The notes beneath the pieces are model-generated. The model was not told the origin of the DNA and did not search any database. It saw only the letters and a list, made by a program, of their open reading frames with translations. The translations under genes were made by a program, and so were the position numbers. Source: Streptomyces sp. CB02923 (GTDB lineage Bacteria; Actinomycetota; Actinomycetes; Streptomycetales; Streptomycetaceae). Taken from it: a stretch of 64,000 nt of DNA. Location of the stretch: assembly GCF_001905005.1 (NCBI RefSeq), contig NZ_LWKZ01000023.1, positions 1,116,001-1,180,000 on the forward strand. The letters are read 5' to 3'. Numbering within the stretch: the first letter of the stretch is position 1; each line of letters starts with the position of its first letter. This document shows, in pieces, positions 32,879 through 42,010 of this stretch.

Positions 32879-34744
32879 ATGACCGTGGCAGAAGACGCGT
32901 GGGACGGCGCCGGGAGCGACCGGCCCCCACCGCGGCCCGGCCCCGACGAACCGGGCGCGGCGCCCGACGGGGAGGACTCCGGCCGACGGGCACTCCGGGA
33001 ACTGCTGCGACCACGGCGCGGAAGCCTGGCTCTCGTGCTGATGCTGCAGGCCGCCGGTGCCCTGGCGGGACTCGCGCCGTTCATCGCCGTCGTCGAACTC
33101 GGACGGGCGCTGCTCGCCCCGGGCCCCGTCGACGAGCACGCCGTACGGACAGCCGTCGCCGTCGCCGTGGCGGGCCTGCTCGCACGGGCCCTGCTGACCG
33201 GGCTGTCCGGCGGCCTGGCCCACCTGCTGGACAGCCGCCTCAGGTTCTCCCTGCGCATGCTGCTGGCGGAGACACTGGGCCGGGCACCCGTGGGCCGGTA
33301 CGCCCGCCGGGGCGCGGGCGAGATCGGCTCCGTGGTGCAGACCGATGTGGACCAACTGCACCACCTCGTCGCGCACACCCCGGGGGAGTTCACCTCCGCC
33401 GTCGTCGTCCCGGTGGCCTCACTGGCCTATCTGGCCGCGGTGGACTGGCGCCTGACCCTCATCGCGCTGCTCCCGCCCCTGCTCGGCCTGGCCCTGTACA
33501 GCCGGCTGATGACACCGCCGAGGCGGCAGGCCGAGCAGGAGGTGGGGGAGGCCATGGGACACATCAGCGCCGGGGCCGTCGAGTTCGTGGAAGGGATCGC
33601 CGTCGTCAAGACCTTCGGCGGTGGCGACCGCGCCCACCGCCGGTACCGCGAGGCGGCCGACGCGTTCGCCGACTCCTTCATGAAGTACGTCACCGGCGGC
33701 GCCGGTCCGGCCGCCCAGGCCGCCGCGGTCCTGTCCCCGCCCTTCGTCCTGCTGGTCGTGCTCCTCGGCGGCGGTGGCCTCGTCACGGCCCGCCTGCTGC
33801 CGCCCGCCGACCTGCTGCCCTTCCTCCTGCTGTCCATGGCCCTCACCGCGCCGGTGGCCGCACTGGGACACGGCATGGACACCATCAACGCGGCCGCGAA
33901 CGCCGCCACGCGCATCCGGGCCCTGCTGTCCGTACCTCCGCTGCCCGAACCGGCGCAGCCGCTCACCCCTCAGGGCAGCCGGGTCGAACTGCGGGACGTC
34001 TCCTTCTCCTACGAGCCCGCACACCCCGTACTGCACCACATCGACCTGATCCTCGAACCGGGCACCGTCACCGCGCTGGTCGGCCCGTCGGGCGCCGGCA
34101 AGTCCACGCTCGCGCACCTGCTGTCCCGCTACTTCGACCCCACCTCCGGAACGGTCCTGCTCGGCGGCGTGGACCTGCGCCGGATCCCCGGCCGGACGCT
34201 GCACGCCAACGTCTCGGTCGTCTCCCAGGACGTGCGGCTGCTGCGCGCCGCCGTCGCCGAGAACATCGCCGTGGCGGCGCCCACGACCGACCGGGCGGCC
34301 GTCGTCGACGCCGCCCGCGCCGTCGGCCTGCACGACCGCATCCAGGCCCTGCCGCACGGGTACGACACCGTGATCGGCGAGGACACCGGCCTGTCCGGGG
34401 GAGAGGCCCAGCGCCTCTCGATCGCCCGCGCCCTGCTCGCCGACGCCCCCGTGCTCGTCCTCGACGAAGCGATGGCCTTCGCCGACGCCGGCACCGAGGC
34501 GGAGGTCCGGCGCGCCCTGGACGCGCTGGCGCCCGGCCGTACCCAGCTGGTCATCGTGCACCGCTTGGAGACCGCGGCCCGCGCCGACCGCATCGTCGTC
34601 ATGGACGGCGGCCGCATCGTCGAGAGCGGCACCTTCGAAGAACTGTCAGAACAGGACGGCAGGTTCGCCGCACTGTGGCGCGCACGGTACGGAGACACCG
34701 CTGCACGCCCGTACAGCAGCGCAGAAGAAGGGACGCACCGGTGA
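32879..34744 (+). CDS. ABC transporter, fused TM-ATPase, YbtP/YbtQ-like subunit 1
   Basis: A 621-residue half-transporter with a six-helix membrane domain (about 30-340) and a C-terminal ATPase: Walker A GPSGAGKST near 405, signature LSGGEAQRLSIARALL, Walker B VLVLDEAMAFAD. The D-loop/Walker B region DEAMAFAD differs from the common DEATSALD. It overlaps the next half-transporter by 4 nt and the two form a heterodimer. Pairs like this sit in yersiniabactin (YbtPQ), coelibactin and mycobactin-linked (IrtAB) loci, where they move metal-siderophore complexes across the inner membrane; export of the product is also possible. Confidence 0.88.
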   Translation: MTVAEDAWDGAGSDRPPPRPGPDEPGAAPDGEDSGRRALRELLRPRRGSLALVLMLQAAGALAGLAPFIAVVELGRALLAPGPVDEHAVRTAVAVAVAGLLARALLTGLSGGLAHLLDSRLRFSLRMLLAETLGRAPVGRYARRGAGEIGSVVQTDVDQLHHLVAHTPGEFTSAVVVPVASLAYLAAVDWRLTLIALLPPLLGLALYSRLMTPPRRQAEQEVGEAMGHISAGAVEFVEGIAVVKTFGGGDRAHRRYREAADAFADSFMKYVTGGAGPAAQAAAVLSPPFVLLVVLLGGGGLVTARLLPPADLLPFLLLSMALTAPVAALGHGMDTINAAANAATRIRALLSVPPLPEPAQPLTPQGSRVELRDVSFSYEPAHPVLHHIDLILEPGTVTALVGPSGAGKSTLAHLLSRYFDPTSGTVLLGGVDLRRIPGRTLHANVSVVSQDVRLLRAAVAENIAVAAPTTDRAAVVDAARAVGLHDRIQALPHGYDTVIGEDTGLSGGEAQRLSIARALLADAPVLVLDEAMAFADAGTEAEVRRALDALAPGRTQLVIVHRLETAARADRIVVMDGGRIVESGTFEELSEQDGRFAALWRARYGDTAARPYSSAEEGTHR

Positions 34745-36450
34745 TCCGGCAACTCCACCGCGTACTCGAACGCGGGCAAGCGCGCGCTGTCCGTCGCACC
34801 GTCGCGCTGATGGTGGTCTGCGCGGTGGCCGAGGGACTGTCCCTGATGCTGCTGCTGCCGGTGCTGCGGGCGCTGTTCGGCCCCGATCCCGCCTCCGCCT
34901 GGCCGTGGCTGGGCGCCTTCGCCGCTTCCGTCGCGCTGGTGTCCTACCTCGGCTACCGCAGCGACATGCTCGGCTTCCGCACCGGAGGCGAACTGTCCCG
35001 CAGCCTCCACCACCGGCTCGGGGACCACCTCGTACGGCTGCCGCTGGGCTGGTTCACCCTGCGCCGGGTCGGCGAGGTCACGGGCGTCACCAGCCGCAGC
35101 GTACTGGCGGTGATGTCCGTGCCCGCGCACCAGCTGCGCCCGGTCGTCAACGCGTGCTGTGTGCCGCTGACCGTGTTCGTGGCGCTGTTCTTCGTCGACT
35201 TCCGCCCCGCGCTCGCCGCACTGCTGTGCGTACCCGTCGTCGCGCTGGTCCACCACGCGACCGGCCGGGCCACCGCCCGCCAGGACGCCGAGCGGGCCCG
35301 GCTCGGTGACGAAGCCACCGGCCGGGTCGTGGAGTACGTCAGGGCCCAGCCGGTGCTGCGGGCCGCCGGCCGCACCGGCGAGCACATGCGCCTGCTGGAG
35401 CAGGCACTGCGCGAGCAGTCGCGCACCGAGCGCCGCTCGGCACTGCGCGCGCTGCCCGGCCTCCTGGGAATGACGCTGACCGTCCAGGCGGCCCTGACCG
35501 CGGTCCTCACCGTCACCGTCTACACGGCGCTGTACGGCCGGATCGGCGCCGCGGAAGCGATGGCGATCCTGGTGCTGACCGCCCGCTGCACAGAGCCCCT
35601 GCTGTCGCTCGCGGAACTCGGCGGCGCCCTGCGCGCGAACCGGGGAGAACTGGCACGCATCGAGGCCGTCCTGCGGGAGGCACCCCTGCCCGAGCCCGCG
35701 CGGCCGGTCCCCGCGGCCCACGGCGGCATCACCTTCGACCGGGTGGGCTTCGCCCGCGGCGGCCGGAACGTGCTCGACGGGCTGAGCCTCGACGTGCCCG
35801 ACGGACACAGCGTCGCCATCGTGGGCCGGTCGGGGGCGGGCAAGACCACGATGCTGCACCTGGCGGCACGGTTCCACGACGTACACAGCGGCGCGGTGCG
35901 CGTCGGAGGCGCCGACGTACGCGACATCGGCACCGAGCACCTGATGGCCCAGGTGTCGACGGTCTTCCAGGACGTCTACCTCTTCGAGGGCAGCATCGAG
36001 GAGAACGTACGGCTGGGCCGCCCGGACGCCACGGACCAGGACGTGCGCGCGGCGGCCGCGGCGGCCCGGCTGGACGAGGTCGTCACCCGTCTCCCACAGG
36101 GCTGGGACACCCGCGTCGGCGAGGGCGGAGCGGCACTGTCCGGCGGCGAGCGCCAGCGGGTCACCATCGCCCGCGCACTGCTGAAGAACGCCCCCGTCCT
36201 GCTGCTCGACGAGGCCACCTCCGCGCTCGACGCGGAAAACGAAGCCGCGATCCAGGAAGGACTGGAACGCCTGCGGTCCGGCCGCACGGTCGTGATGGTC
36301 GCGCACCGCCTGCACACGGTCCGCACCGCCGACCGCATCGCCTTCCTGGAGGACGGCCGGATCGTCGAACACGGCACCCACGACGAACTCGTCCGGCTGG
36401 GCGGCCGGTACGCCGACTTCTGGAAGGCCGCCGCGCACGACGCGGAGTGA
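34741..36450 (+). CDS. ABC transporter, fused TM-ATPase, YbtP/YbtQ-like subunit 2
   Basis: A 569-residue half-transporter: membrane domain about 15-310, then Walker A GRSGAGKTT near 365, signature LSGGERQRVTIARALL, Walker B VLLLDEATSALD and the H-loop histidine in VMVAHRLHTV. Both nucleotide-binding sites of the heterodimer look functional apart from the altered Walker B neighbourhood of subunit 1. The GTG start overlaps the upstream stop. It is the partner of the preceding gene for siderophore-type transport. Confidence 0.88.
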   Translation: MIRQLHRVLERGQARAVRRTVALMVVCAVAEGLSLMLLLPVLRALFGPDPASAWPWLGAFAASVALVSYLGYRSDMLGFRTGGELSRSLHHRLGDHLVRLPLGWFTLRRVGEVTGVTSRSVLAVMSVPAHQLRPVVNACCVPLTVFVALFFVDFRPALAALLCVPVVALVHHATGRATARQDAERARLGDEATGRVVEYVRAQPVLRAAGRTGEHMRLLEQALREQSRTERRSALRALPGLLGMTLTVQAALTAVLTVTVYTALYGRIGAAEAMAILVLTARCTEPLLSLAELGGALRANRGELARIEAVLREAPLPEPARPVPAAHGGITFDRVGFARGGRNVLDGLSLDVPDGHSVAIVGRSGAGKTTMLHLAARFHDVHSGAVRVGGADVRDIGTEHLMAQVSTVFQDVYLFEGSIEENVRLGRPDATDQDVRAAAAAARLDEVVTRLPQGWDTRVGEGGAALSGGERQRVTIARALLKNAPVLLLDEATSALDAENEAAIQEGLERLRSGRTVVMVAHRLHTVRTADRIAFLEDGRIVEHGTHDELVRLGGRYADFWKAAAHDAE

Positions 36451-36550
36451 GGCCCGCCGGGCGGCCGCGCCCGCGCACGGCAGACCGTACGGCGCTCCGG
36501 CGACCGCACGCCACGGAACCCGCGAAGACCACAAGGTGAGGAAGACACGG

Positions 36551-39500
36551 ATGAGCACACCGCCACAGCCATCCGGCTGTCCGGCCGCCGCTGCCGGTGC
36601 CTGGTCCCTCGACGCGTTGCGCGAGGCGGTCGCCGAGCTGCTGGGCGAAGAGCTGAGCGCCGCGGACGACGACACGGATCTCTTCGAACTCGGCCTGCAG
36701 TCCGTACAGCTGATGATGCTGATCAATCGCATCAACCGGTCCGGCGGGACGGCGCGGTTCCCCGACCTGGCGGGCGACGCGCGGGTGGCCGTGTGGCACG
36801 GCCTGCTGAACGCCCCGCAGGAGGAGACCGCGGAACCGGCCGCGGCGCCTGCGGACGCGGCGTCTCCCGCGACCGACGGGCAACAGTCCTTTCCCCTCAC
36901 CGCCGTGCAGCAGGCGTACTGGATCGGCCGCGGTGACGGGCAGGGACTGGGCGGTGTGGGCTGCCACGCCTACCTGGAGTTCGACGTCCCGGACATCGAC
37001 CCCGGGCGCCTGGAAACGGCCGTCCACGCCCTGACGGCCCGTCATCCCATGCTGCGGGCGCGCTTCGACGACGACGCCACCCAGCGGGTGACCGGCCGGT
37101 CACCGTGGCCCGGCCTGACCGTCCACGACCACCGCGGCACCTCCGGGCCGGAGACCGCACGCGCCCTCCTGGACTTGCGCGAGACGCTCTCCCACCGCCG
37201 GATGGACGTCAAGGAGGGCGAGGTCTTCGACGTACAGCTCAGCCGTCTGCCGGACGCCGCCTGCCGCCTGCACATCGGCGTGGACCTGCTCGTGGCCGAC
37301 GTACACAGCCTCAGCCTGTTCCTGGGCGACCTGGCCGCCCTCTACGACGACCCCGACGCCCTGCCGGAACTGGCCTATTCCTTCCCCCGCTACCTCGGCG
37401 ACCGCGCGGCCGGCCGGACCGCGGACCGCGAACGGGCCCGCGCCTACTGGCAGGCACGCCTGCCGGACCTGCCCGGCGGCCCCGCCCTGCCCTTGGCAGG
37501 CCGGCCCGAAGACGTGACCACGCCCCGCTTCGTCCGGCGTTCGCACACCCTCCCCGCACACGAGTGGGACGCACTCCGCAGCCGCGCGGCCGAACACGGC
37601 ATCACCCCGTCGGTCCTCCTCGTCACCGCCTTCGCCCAGATCCTGGCCCGCTGGAGCGGGCAGCAGCACTTCCTGCTGAACGTTCCGCTGTTCGACCGTG
37701 ATCCCGCCGCCCACCCCGATGTCACCCGCCTCGTGGCCGACTTCACCAGCCTGGTGCTGCTGGAGGTCGACCTGTCCCGCGGGCACGGTTTCGCCGAGCA
37801 GGCCAGGGCCGTGCAGACCCGGCTGCACCAGGACGTGGGGCACGCCGCGTACACCGGTGTGGACGTGCTCCGCGACTTCGTACGCGCCGATCCGCGGGCA
37901 CCGCGCACGGCACCGGTCGTCTTCGCCTGCAACCTGGACACACCCCTGGTCCCCGCGGCCTTCGCGCGGCGGTTCGGCGACCTGTCCTGGATGGTCTCCC
38001 AGACCCCGCAGGTATGGCTCGACCACCAGGTACACCTGGCCCACGACGGCAGCCTGCTCCTCGCGTGGGACGCGGTGGAGGACCTGTTCCCCGACGGGCT
38101 GCTGGACGCGATGACGGACGCCTGCCGGACGCTGCTGCACCACCTGGCCACGGCGGACTGGACGGCCGAGCCGCCCCTTCCGCTGCCGCCGGAACAGGAG
38201 GAACGCCGCCGGGCCCTTAGCTCGCCCGGCCGCCCGGCCGGCACCGCCCGCCTGCACGACGCGTTCTTCGCCGGCGCCACCGAACGCGCCGCCCGGCCGG
38301 CCCTGCTGTGGGGGGAACGAGGACGCCTCACCCACGGCGAACTCGCCGAACGCGCCCTGCGCGTGGCCGCCGCCCTGACCCGGCGCGGCATCCGCCGCGG
38401 CAGCTCCGTGGTGGTCAGCACACCCAGGGAACCAAACCAGATCATCGCCGTACTCGGGGTGCTGGCGGCCGGCGGAACCTACGTCCCCATGAGCCCGGAC
38501 CAGCCCGCCGACCGCAGGAACCGCATCGTGGCGCTCAGCGGAGCCGCACTGATCCTGGGGGACGGCGCCGCCCCGCCCGGCACGCCCACCGGCACGCTGT
38601 CCGTCGCCGAGGCGCTGCGCGAACAACCGAGCGCCGCCCCGGTGGACGGATCCGCGCACGACCTGGCCTACGTCATCTTCACCTCCGGATCCACCGGCAC
38701 CCCCAAGGGCGTCGAGATCGCACACCAGGCCGTGGTCAACACCGTCCAAGCCGTCGGCGAGCGGTACGGCATCACCGCCGGGGACCGGGTACTGGCGGTC
38801 TCCGCACTCGACTTCGACCTGTCCGTGTGGGACATCTTCGGCCCGCTCGGCGCGGGCGGAGCCGTGGTCCTGGTGGACGAGGCCGACCGGCGCGACGCAC
38901 GCCGCTGGCTGCACCTGTGCTCCCGCCACGAAGTGACGGTGTGGAACTCCGTCCCGGCCCTGCTGGACATGCTGCTCACCGCATCCGGTGACCGGGCACT
39001 GCCGCGGACCCTGCGGCTGGCCCTGCTCTCCGGCGACTGGGTGGCACTGGACCTGCCCGGACGGCTGGCGGGAGCCACCGGCGGCCGGTGCCGGTGCGTC
39101 GCGCTGGGCGGCGCCACCGAGGCCTCGGTCTGGTCCAACGTCTTCGAGGTCGACGCGGTGCCCCCGCACTGGCGCTCGGTGCCGTACGGCAAGCCGCTGC
39201 CCCACCAGAAGTTCCGGGCGGTGGACCCGCAGGGGCGGGACTGCCCGGACTGGGTGCCGGGGGAGCTGTGGATCGGTGGTGCCGGGGTGGCACGCGGCTA
39301 CCGGGGCGACCCCGTACAGACCCGCGACCGCTTCGTGGTGCACGGCGGCGAGCGCTGGTACCGCACGGGCGACCTCGGACGGTACTGGCCCGACGGCACC
39401 CTGGAACTCCTCGGCCGGCTGGACCACCAGGTGAAGATCAACGGCTTCCGGGTGGAACTGGGCGAGATCGACGCGGCGCTCTCGGCGCATCCGTCGGTGT

Positions 39501-41047
39501 CCCACGCGGCAGCGGGCGTGATCGGCGTGGGCGCCGGGCAACTGCTCGCCGCGGCCGTCACCCCGCCGCAGAGCGCAGACGGCCCGGACGAACGCGCGCC
39601 GGAGAGCCGGTGGGCACACCACGGAGCCCCCGGCGCGGACCCAGAACCGGAACACGCCATCACCGAACGCACCCTCGTGGCGCTGCTCTCCCGGTTCGCG
39701 GTGACCGGCTCCCCGGTCGACGAACGCACCCTGCCGGTTCCCGAAACCCGGCGCACGACGATCGGCACCTGGCTGGACTACCTGTGCGCGCGCACCGTGC
39801 TGCTGAGGTCCGGAGAGAAGATCCTGCCCGGCCCGCGCTGGGCCGAGGCCACCGGACCGTACCCTCCGACGGACGCCACGGACGCCATGACCGGCCTGGC
39901 AGCGGCCTGGACCCATGCCGTCCCGCTGATGGAGGCGATCCTCAACGGGGAGGCGGACGGGGCCGCGCTGCTCGCCGACCCGTTGCTCGGCCCCGAAGGC
40001 CTCGGCGACGCCCTGCCCGGAACGCGGCGATGTCTGGCCACCGTGGCACACGAACTCGCGGCCCTCGGCGAGAACGGCACCCACCCGCCGGCCGTCGCCG
40101 TGGCCGCACACGGGCGCACCGAGGCCCGGATGCCCGCGGACCTGTGCTCCGGCGCCTTCGACGTCACCTGGATCACGGCACCGGAACCCGCCCCGGGACC
40201 GGCCGCGGCCGAAGACCGGGAGCCCGGCGCCCGGGAGCCCGGCCCGGAGCAGACGCGAGCCCCGCAGCCCCTGTCAGCCGTCACGGAGGCGCAACTGCAC
40301 CACTTCGACGCCCTGGTGGTGGACTCCGTACTCACCACGCTCCCGGACGCGGACACCGCCGCGCGCAGCATGGCCCTCCTCCTCGCCGAGGGCGGGCGCC
40401 TCCTGCTCCTGACCCGGCACATCCCCTCTCCGACCGCGCTCCTGACCGGACTCGCCACCGAACGGATACCGCCGCCGTACGGCACCGGGGACTGGACACG
40501 GACGCTGGAGCGCGCGGGCTTCACCGACGTCCACGTGACGCGGTCCGAGGCGGACGGCGTCCAGCTGGTCGGCGCCCGCCGTTCCGGCACGCCCGTGCTC
40601 GACCCCGACGCGCTGCGGGCCTGGCTGACGGACCGCCTGCCCCCGCACATGGTCCCGATGTCCCTCGTGGCCCTCCCCGCTCTGCCGCTGAGCGACAACG
40701 GCAAGGTGGACCGGCACCGTATCCAGGAGATCCTGGCGACCTGCGCCCCCCAGCCGCAGGAAACCGGCGAACCGCCCCGGGGCCACGTCGAGCAGGTGCT
40801 CGCCGGACTGTGGTCCCTCCTCCTGGGCGTCTCCGCACCCGGCCGCGAGGCCAACTTCTTCCTGCACGGCGGGGACAGCGTGCTGGCGACCCGCCTGCTG
40901 GCCGAGGTGCGCCGGCAACTGGGAGCGGACCTGCCGATGCGCGACGTGCTGTCCGCCCCCACGATCGCCGCGATGGGCGCGCTGATCGGCCGGCTGCACG
41001 CACAGCGGGGCATGACGGACGGGACGTACGAGGAAGGGGAGCTGTGA
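36551..41047 (+). CDS. PchE-like NRPS: carrier-Cy-A(Cys)-[pseudo-MT]-PCP
   Basis: A 1498-residue NRPS. It begins with an aryl/acyl carrier domain (Ser51 in LFELGLQSVQLMML), then a heterocyclization domain with the exact motif DLLVADVHS near 246-254 and an adenylation domain with YVIFTSGSTGTPKG near 706. A long insert (about 1000-1340) separates A8 from A10 (LSDNGKVD near 1380), and the terminal PCP has LHGGDSVLATR near 1440. Pocket residues read DLWNLSLVWK, close to the cysteine code. The layout is that of PchE: an acyl starter on the first carrier is joined to cysteine and cyclised to a thiazoline. The insert occupies the methyltransferase position but shows no GxGxG SAM motif, as in PchE, where it works as an epimerase. 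There is no TE; release is by NRPS-1. Confidence 0.92.
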   Translation: MSTPPQPSGCPAAAAGAWSLDALREAVAELLGEELSAADDDTDLFELGLQSVQLMMLINRINRSGGTARFPDLAGDARVAVWHGLLNAPQEETAEPAAAPADAASPATDGQQSFPLTAVQQAYWIGRGDGQGLGGVGCHAYLEFDVPDIDPGRLETAVHALTARHPMLRARFDDDATQRVTGRSPWPGLTVHDHRGTSGPETARALLDLRETLSHRRMDVKEGEVFDVQLSRLPDAACRLHIGVDLLVADVHSLSLFLGDLAALYDDPDALPELAYSFPRYLGDRAAGRTADRERARAYWQARLPDLPGGPALPLAGRPEDVTTPRFVRRSHTLPAHEWDALRSRAAEHGITPSVLLVTAFAQILARWSGQQHFLLNVPLFDRDPAAHPDVTRLVADFTSLVLLEVDLSRGHGFAEQARAVQTRLHQDVGHAAYTGVDVLRDFVRADPRAPRTAPVVFACNLDTPLVPAAFARRFGDLSWMVSQTPQVWLDHQVHLAHDGSLLLAWDAVEDLFPDGLLDAMTDACRTLLHHLATADWTAEPPLPLPPEQEERRRALSSPGRPAGTARLHDAFFAGATERAARPALLWGERGRLTHGELAERALRVAAALTRRGIRRGSSVVVSTPREPNQIIAVLGVLAAGGTYVPMSPDQPADRRNRIVALSGAALILGDGAAPPGTPTGTLSVAEALREQPSAAPVDGSAHDLAYVIFTSGSTGTPKGVEIAHQAVVNTVQAVGERYGITAGDRVLAVSALDFDLSVWDIFGPLGAGGAVVLVDEADRRDARRWLHLCSRHEVTVWNSVPALLDMLLTASGDRALPRTLRLALLSGDWVALDLPGRLAGATGGRCRCVALGGATEASVWSNVFEVDAVPPHWRSVPYGKPLPHQKFRAVDPQGRDCPDWVPGELWIGGAGVARGYRGDPVQTRDRFVVHGGERWYRTGDLGRYWPDGTLELLGRLDHQVKINGFRVELGEIDAALSAHPSVSHAAAGVIGVGAGQLLAAAVTPPQSADGPDERAPESRWAHHGAPGADPEPEHAITERTLVALLSRFAVTGSPVDERTLPVPETRRTTIGTWLDYLCARTVLLRSGEKILPGPRWAEATGPYPPTDATDAMTGLAAAWTHAVPLMEAILNGEADGAALLADPLLGPEGLGDALPGTRRCLATVAHELAALGENGTHPPAVAVAAHGRTEARMPADLCSGAFDVTWITAPEPAPGPAAAEDREPGAREPGPEQTRAPQPLSAVTEAQLHHFDALVVDSVLTTLPDADTAARSMALLLAEGGRLLLLTRHIPSPTALLTGLATERIPPPYGTGDWTRTLERAGFTDVHVTRSEADGVQLVGARRSGTPVLDPDALRAWLTDRLPPHMVPMSLVALPALPLSDNGKVDRHRIQEILATCAPQPQETGEPPRGHVEQVLAGLWSLLLGVSAPGREANFFLHGGDSVLATRLLAEVRRQLGADLPMRDVLSAPTIAAMGALIGRLHAQRGMTDGTYEEGEL

Positions 41048-41874
41048 CCACCGCACCCGAAGAGCACACCCCCCAGGTACCGGCGGCGGACCGGCCGTCG
41101 TCCGTCCGCGTCTTCTCGCACCGCCCGTACGCCCGCGCCCGGCTGTTCTGCTTCCCCCACGCCGGGGGAACCGCGGCCGCCTACCGGCCATGGGCCCACG
41201 GCGCGCCCTGGGACATCGAAGTGTGCGCGATGCAGTACCCCGGCAGGGGCGACCGCTACGCGCACCCCGCGCACCGCGCCATGGACGACCTCGTCGCGGA
41301 ACTCGCCGCGGACCTGCTGCGCGAGCAGACGGCCCGGCCGCAGTGCGCCACGCTGCTGTTCGGGCACAGCATGGGAGCCGCGGTCGCCTACGAGACCGCG
41401 CGCAGCCTTTCCGGGGCCGACCGGCCGCCCGCGGCCCTGTTCGTCTCCGGGCAGTCGGCTCCGCACCGTTCGGGCAGCGGCGAACTGCACCGCGCCACCG
41501 ACCACGCACTGGTCCAGGACCTGCGACGACTGGGCGGCACCGCGGACGGCGTCCTGGACGACGACGCCCTCATGGACGCGATGCTCCCGTCCCTGCGGCG
41601 CGACTACGAACTCATCGAGACCTACCGCCCCCGCCACGGCCACCCCCTGAACCTCCCGGTGACCGTGCTGCACGCCACGGCCGACCCCGAAGTCACCGAG
41701 GACGAGGCACGGGCCTGGACGGAGACGACAGACCGGCCCTGCGAACTCCTCACCTTCCCCGGCGGCCACTTCCACCTCCACGAGCAGCACACCGCCGTCC
41801 TGGCCGCAGTCGTCACGCGGGCCAGAAACGCCATCGAGGGGGCGGCCGGACGGCCGTGGGCGTCCATGCCGTGA
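41044..41874 (+). CDS. Type II thioesterase
   Basis: A 276-residue alpha/beta hydrolase of the external editing TEII kind. It has RLFCFPHAGGTAAAYRPW near the start, the nucleophile in LFGHSMGAAVAYE, DPEVTEDEARAW with the acidic residue and FPGGHFHLHEQ with the histidine. GTG 41044 overlaps the NRPS-2 stop by 4 nt. It should remove mis-primed or stalled acyl groups from carrier domains of the assembly line. Confidence 0.92.
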   Translation: MTTAPEEHTPQVPAADRPSSVRVFSHRPYARARLFCFPHAGGTAAAYRPWAHGAPWDIEVCAMQYPGRGDRYAHPAHRAMDDLVAELAADLLREQTARPQCATLLFGHSMGAAVAYETARSLSGADRPPAALFVSGQSAPHRSGSGELHRATDHALVQDLRRLGGTADGVLDDDALMDAMLPSLRRDYELIETYRPRHGHPLNLPVTVLHATADPEVTEDEARAWTETTDRPCELLTFPGGHFHLHEQHTAVLAAVVTRARNAIEGAAGRPWASMP

Positions 41875-42010
41875 CGCCCCCGCACGGCATCCGTACGTAC
41901 CGGACGCCCGGCGCCCCTCCCGGTCACCACCGGCCCGGACCCCGCCTCCCAGCAGGTGCCCGGCCGGACCACCCCTCATCACATTCCTTCTCCACGTCGG
42001 GAGCCGAACC

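Noticed and set aside
37100..40111. Minus-strand frame of about 1000 codons opposite NRPS-2
   Set aside because: Shadow of the NRPS with Gly/Val/Gln/His-rich composition and no recognisable motif.
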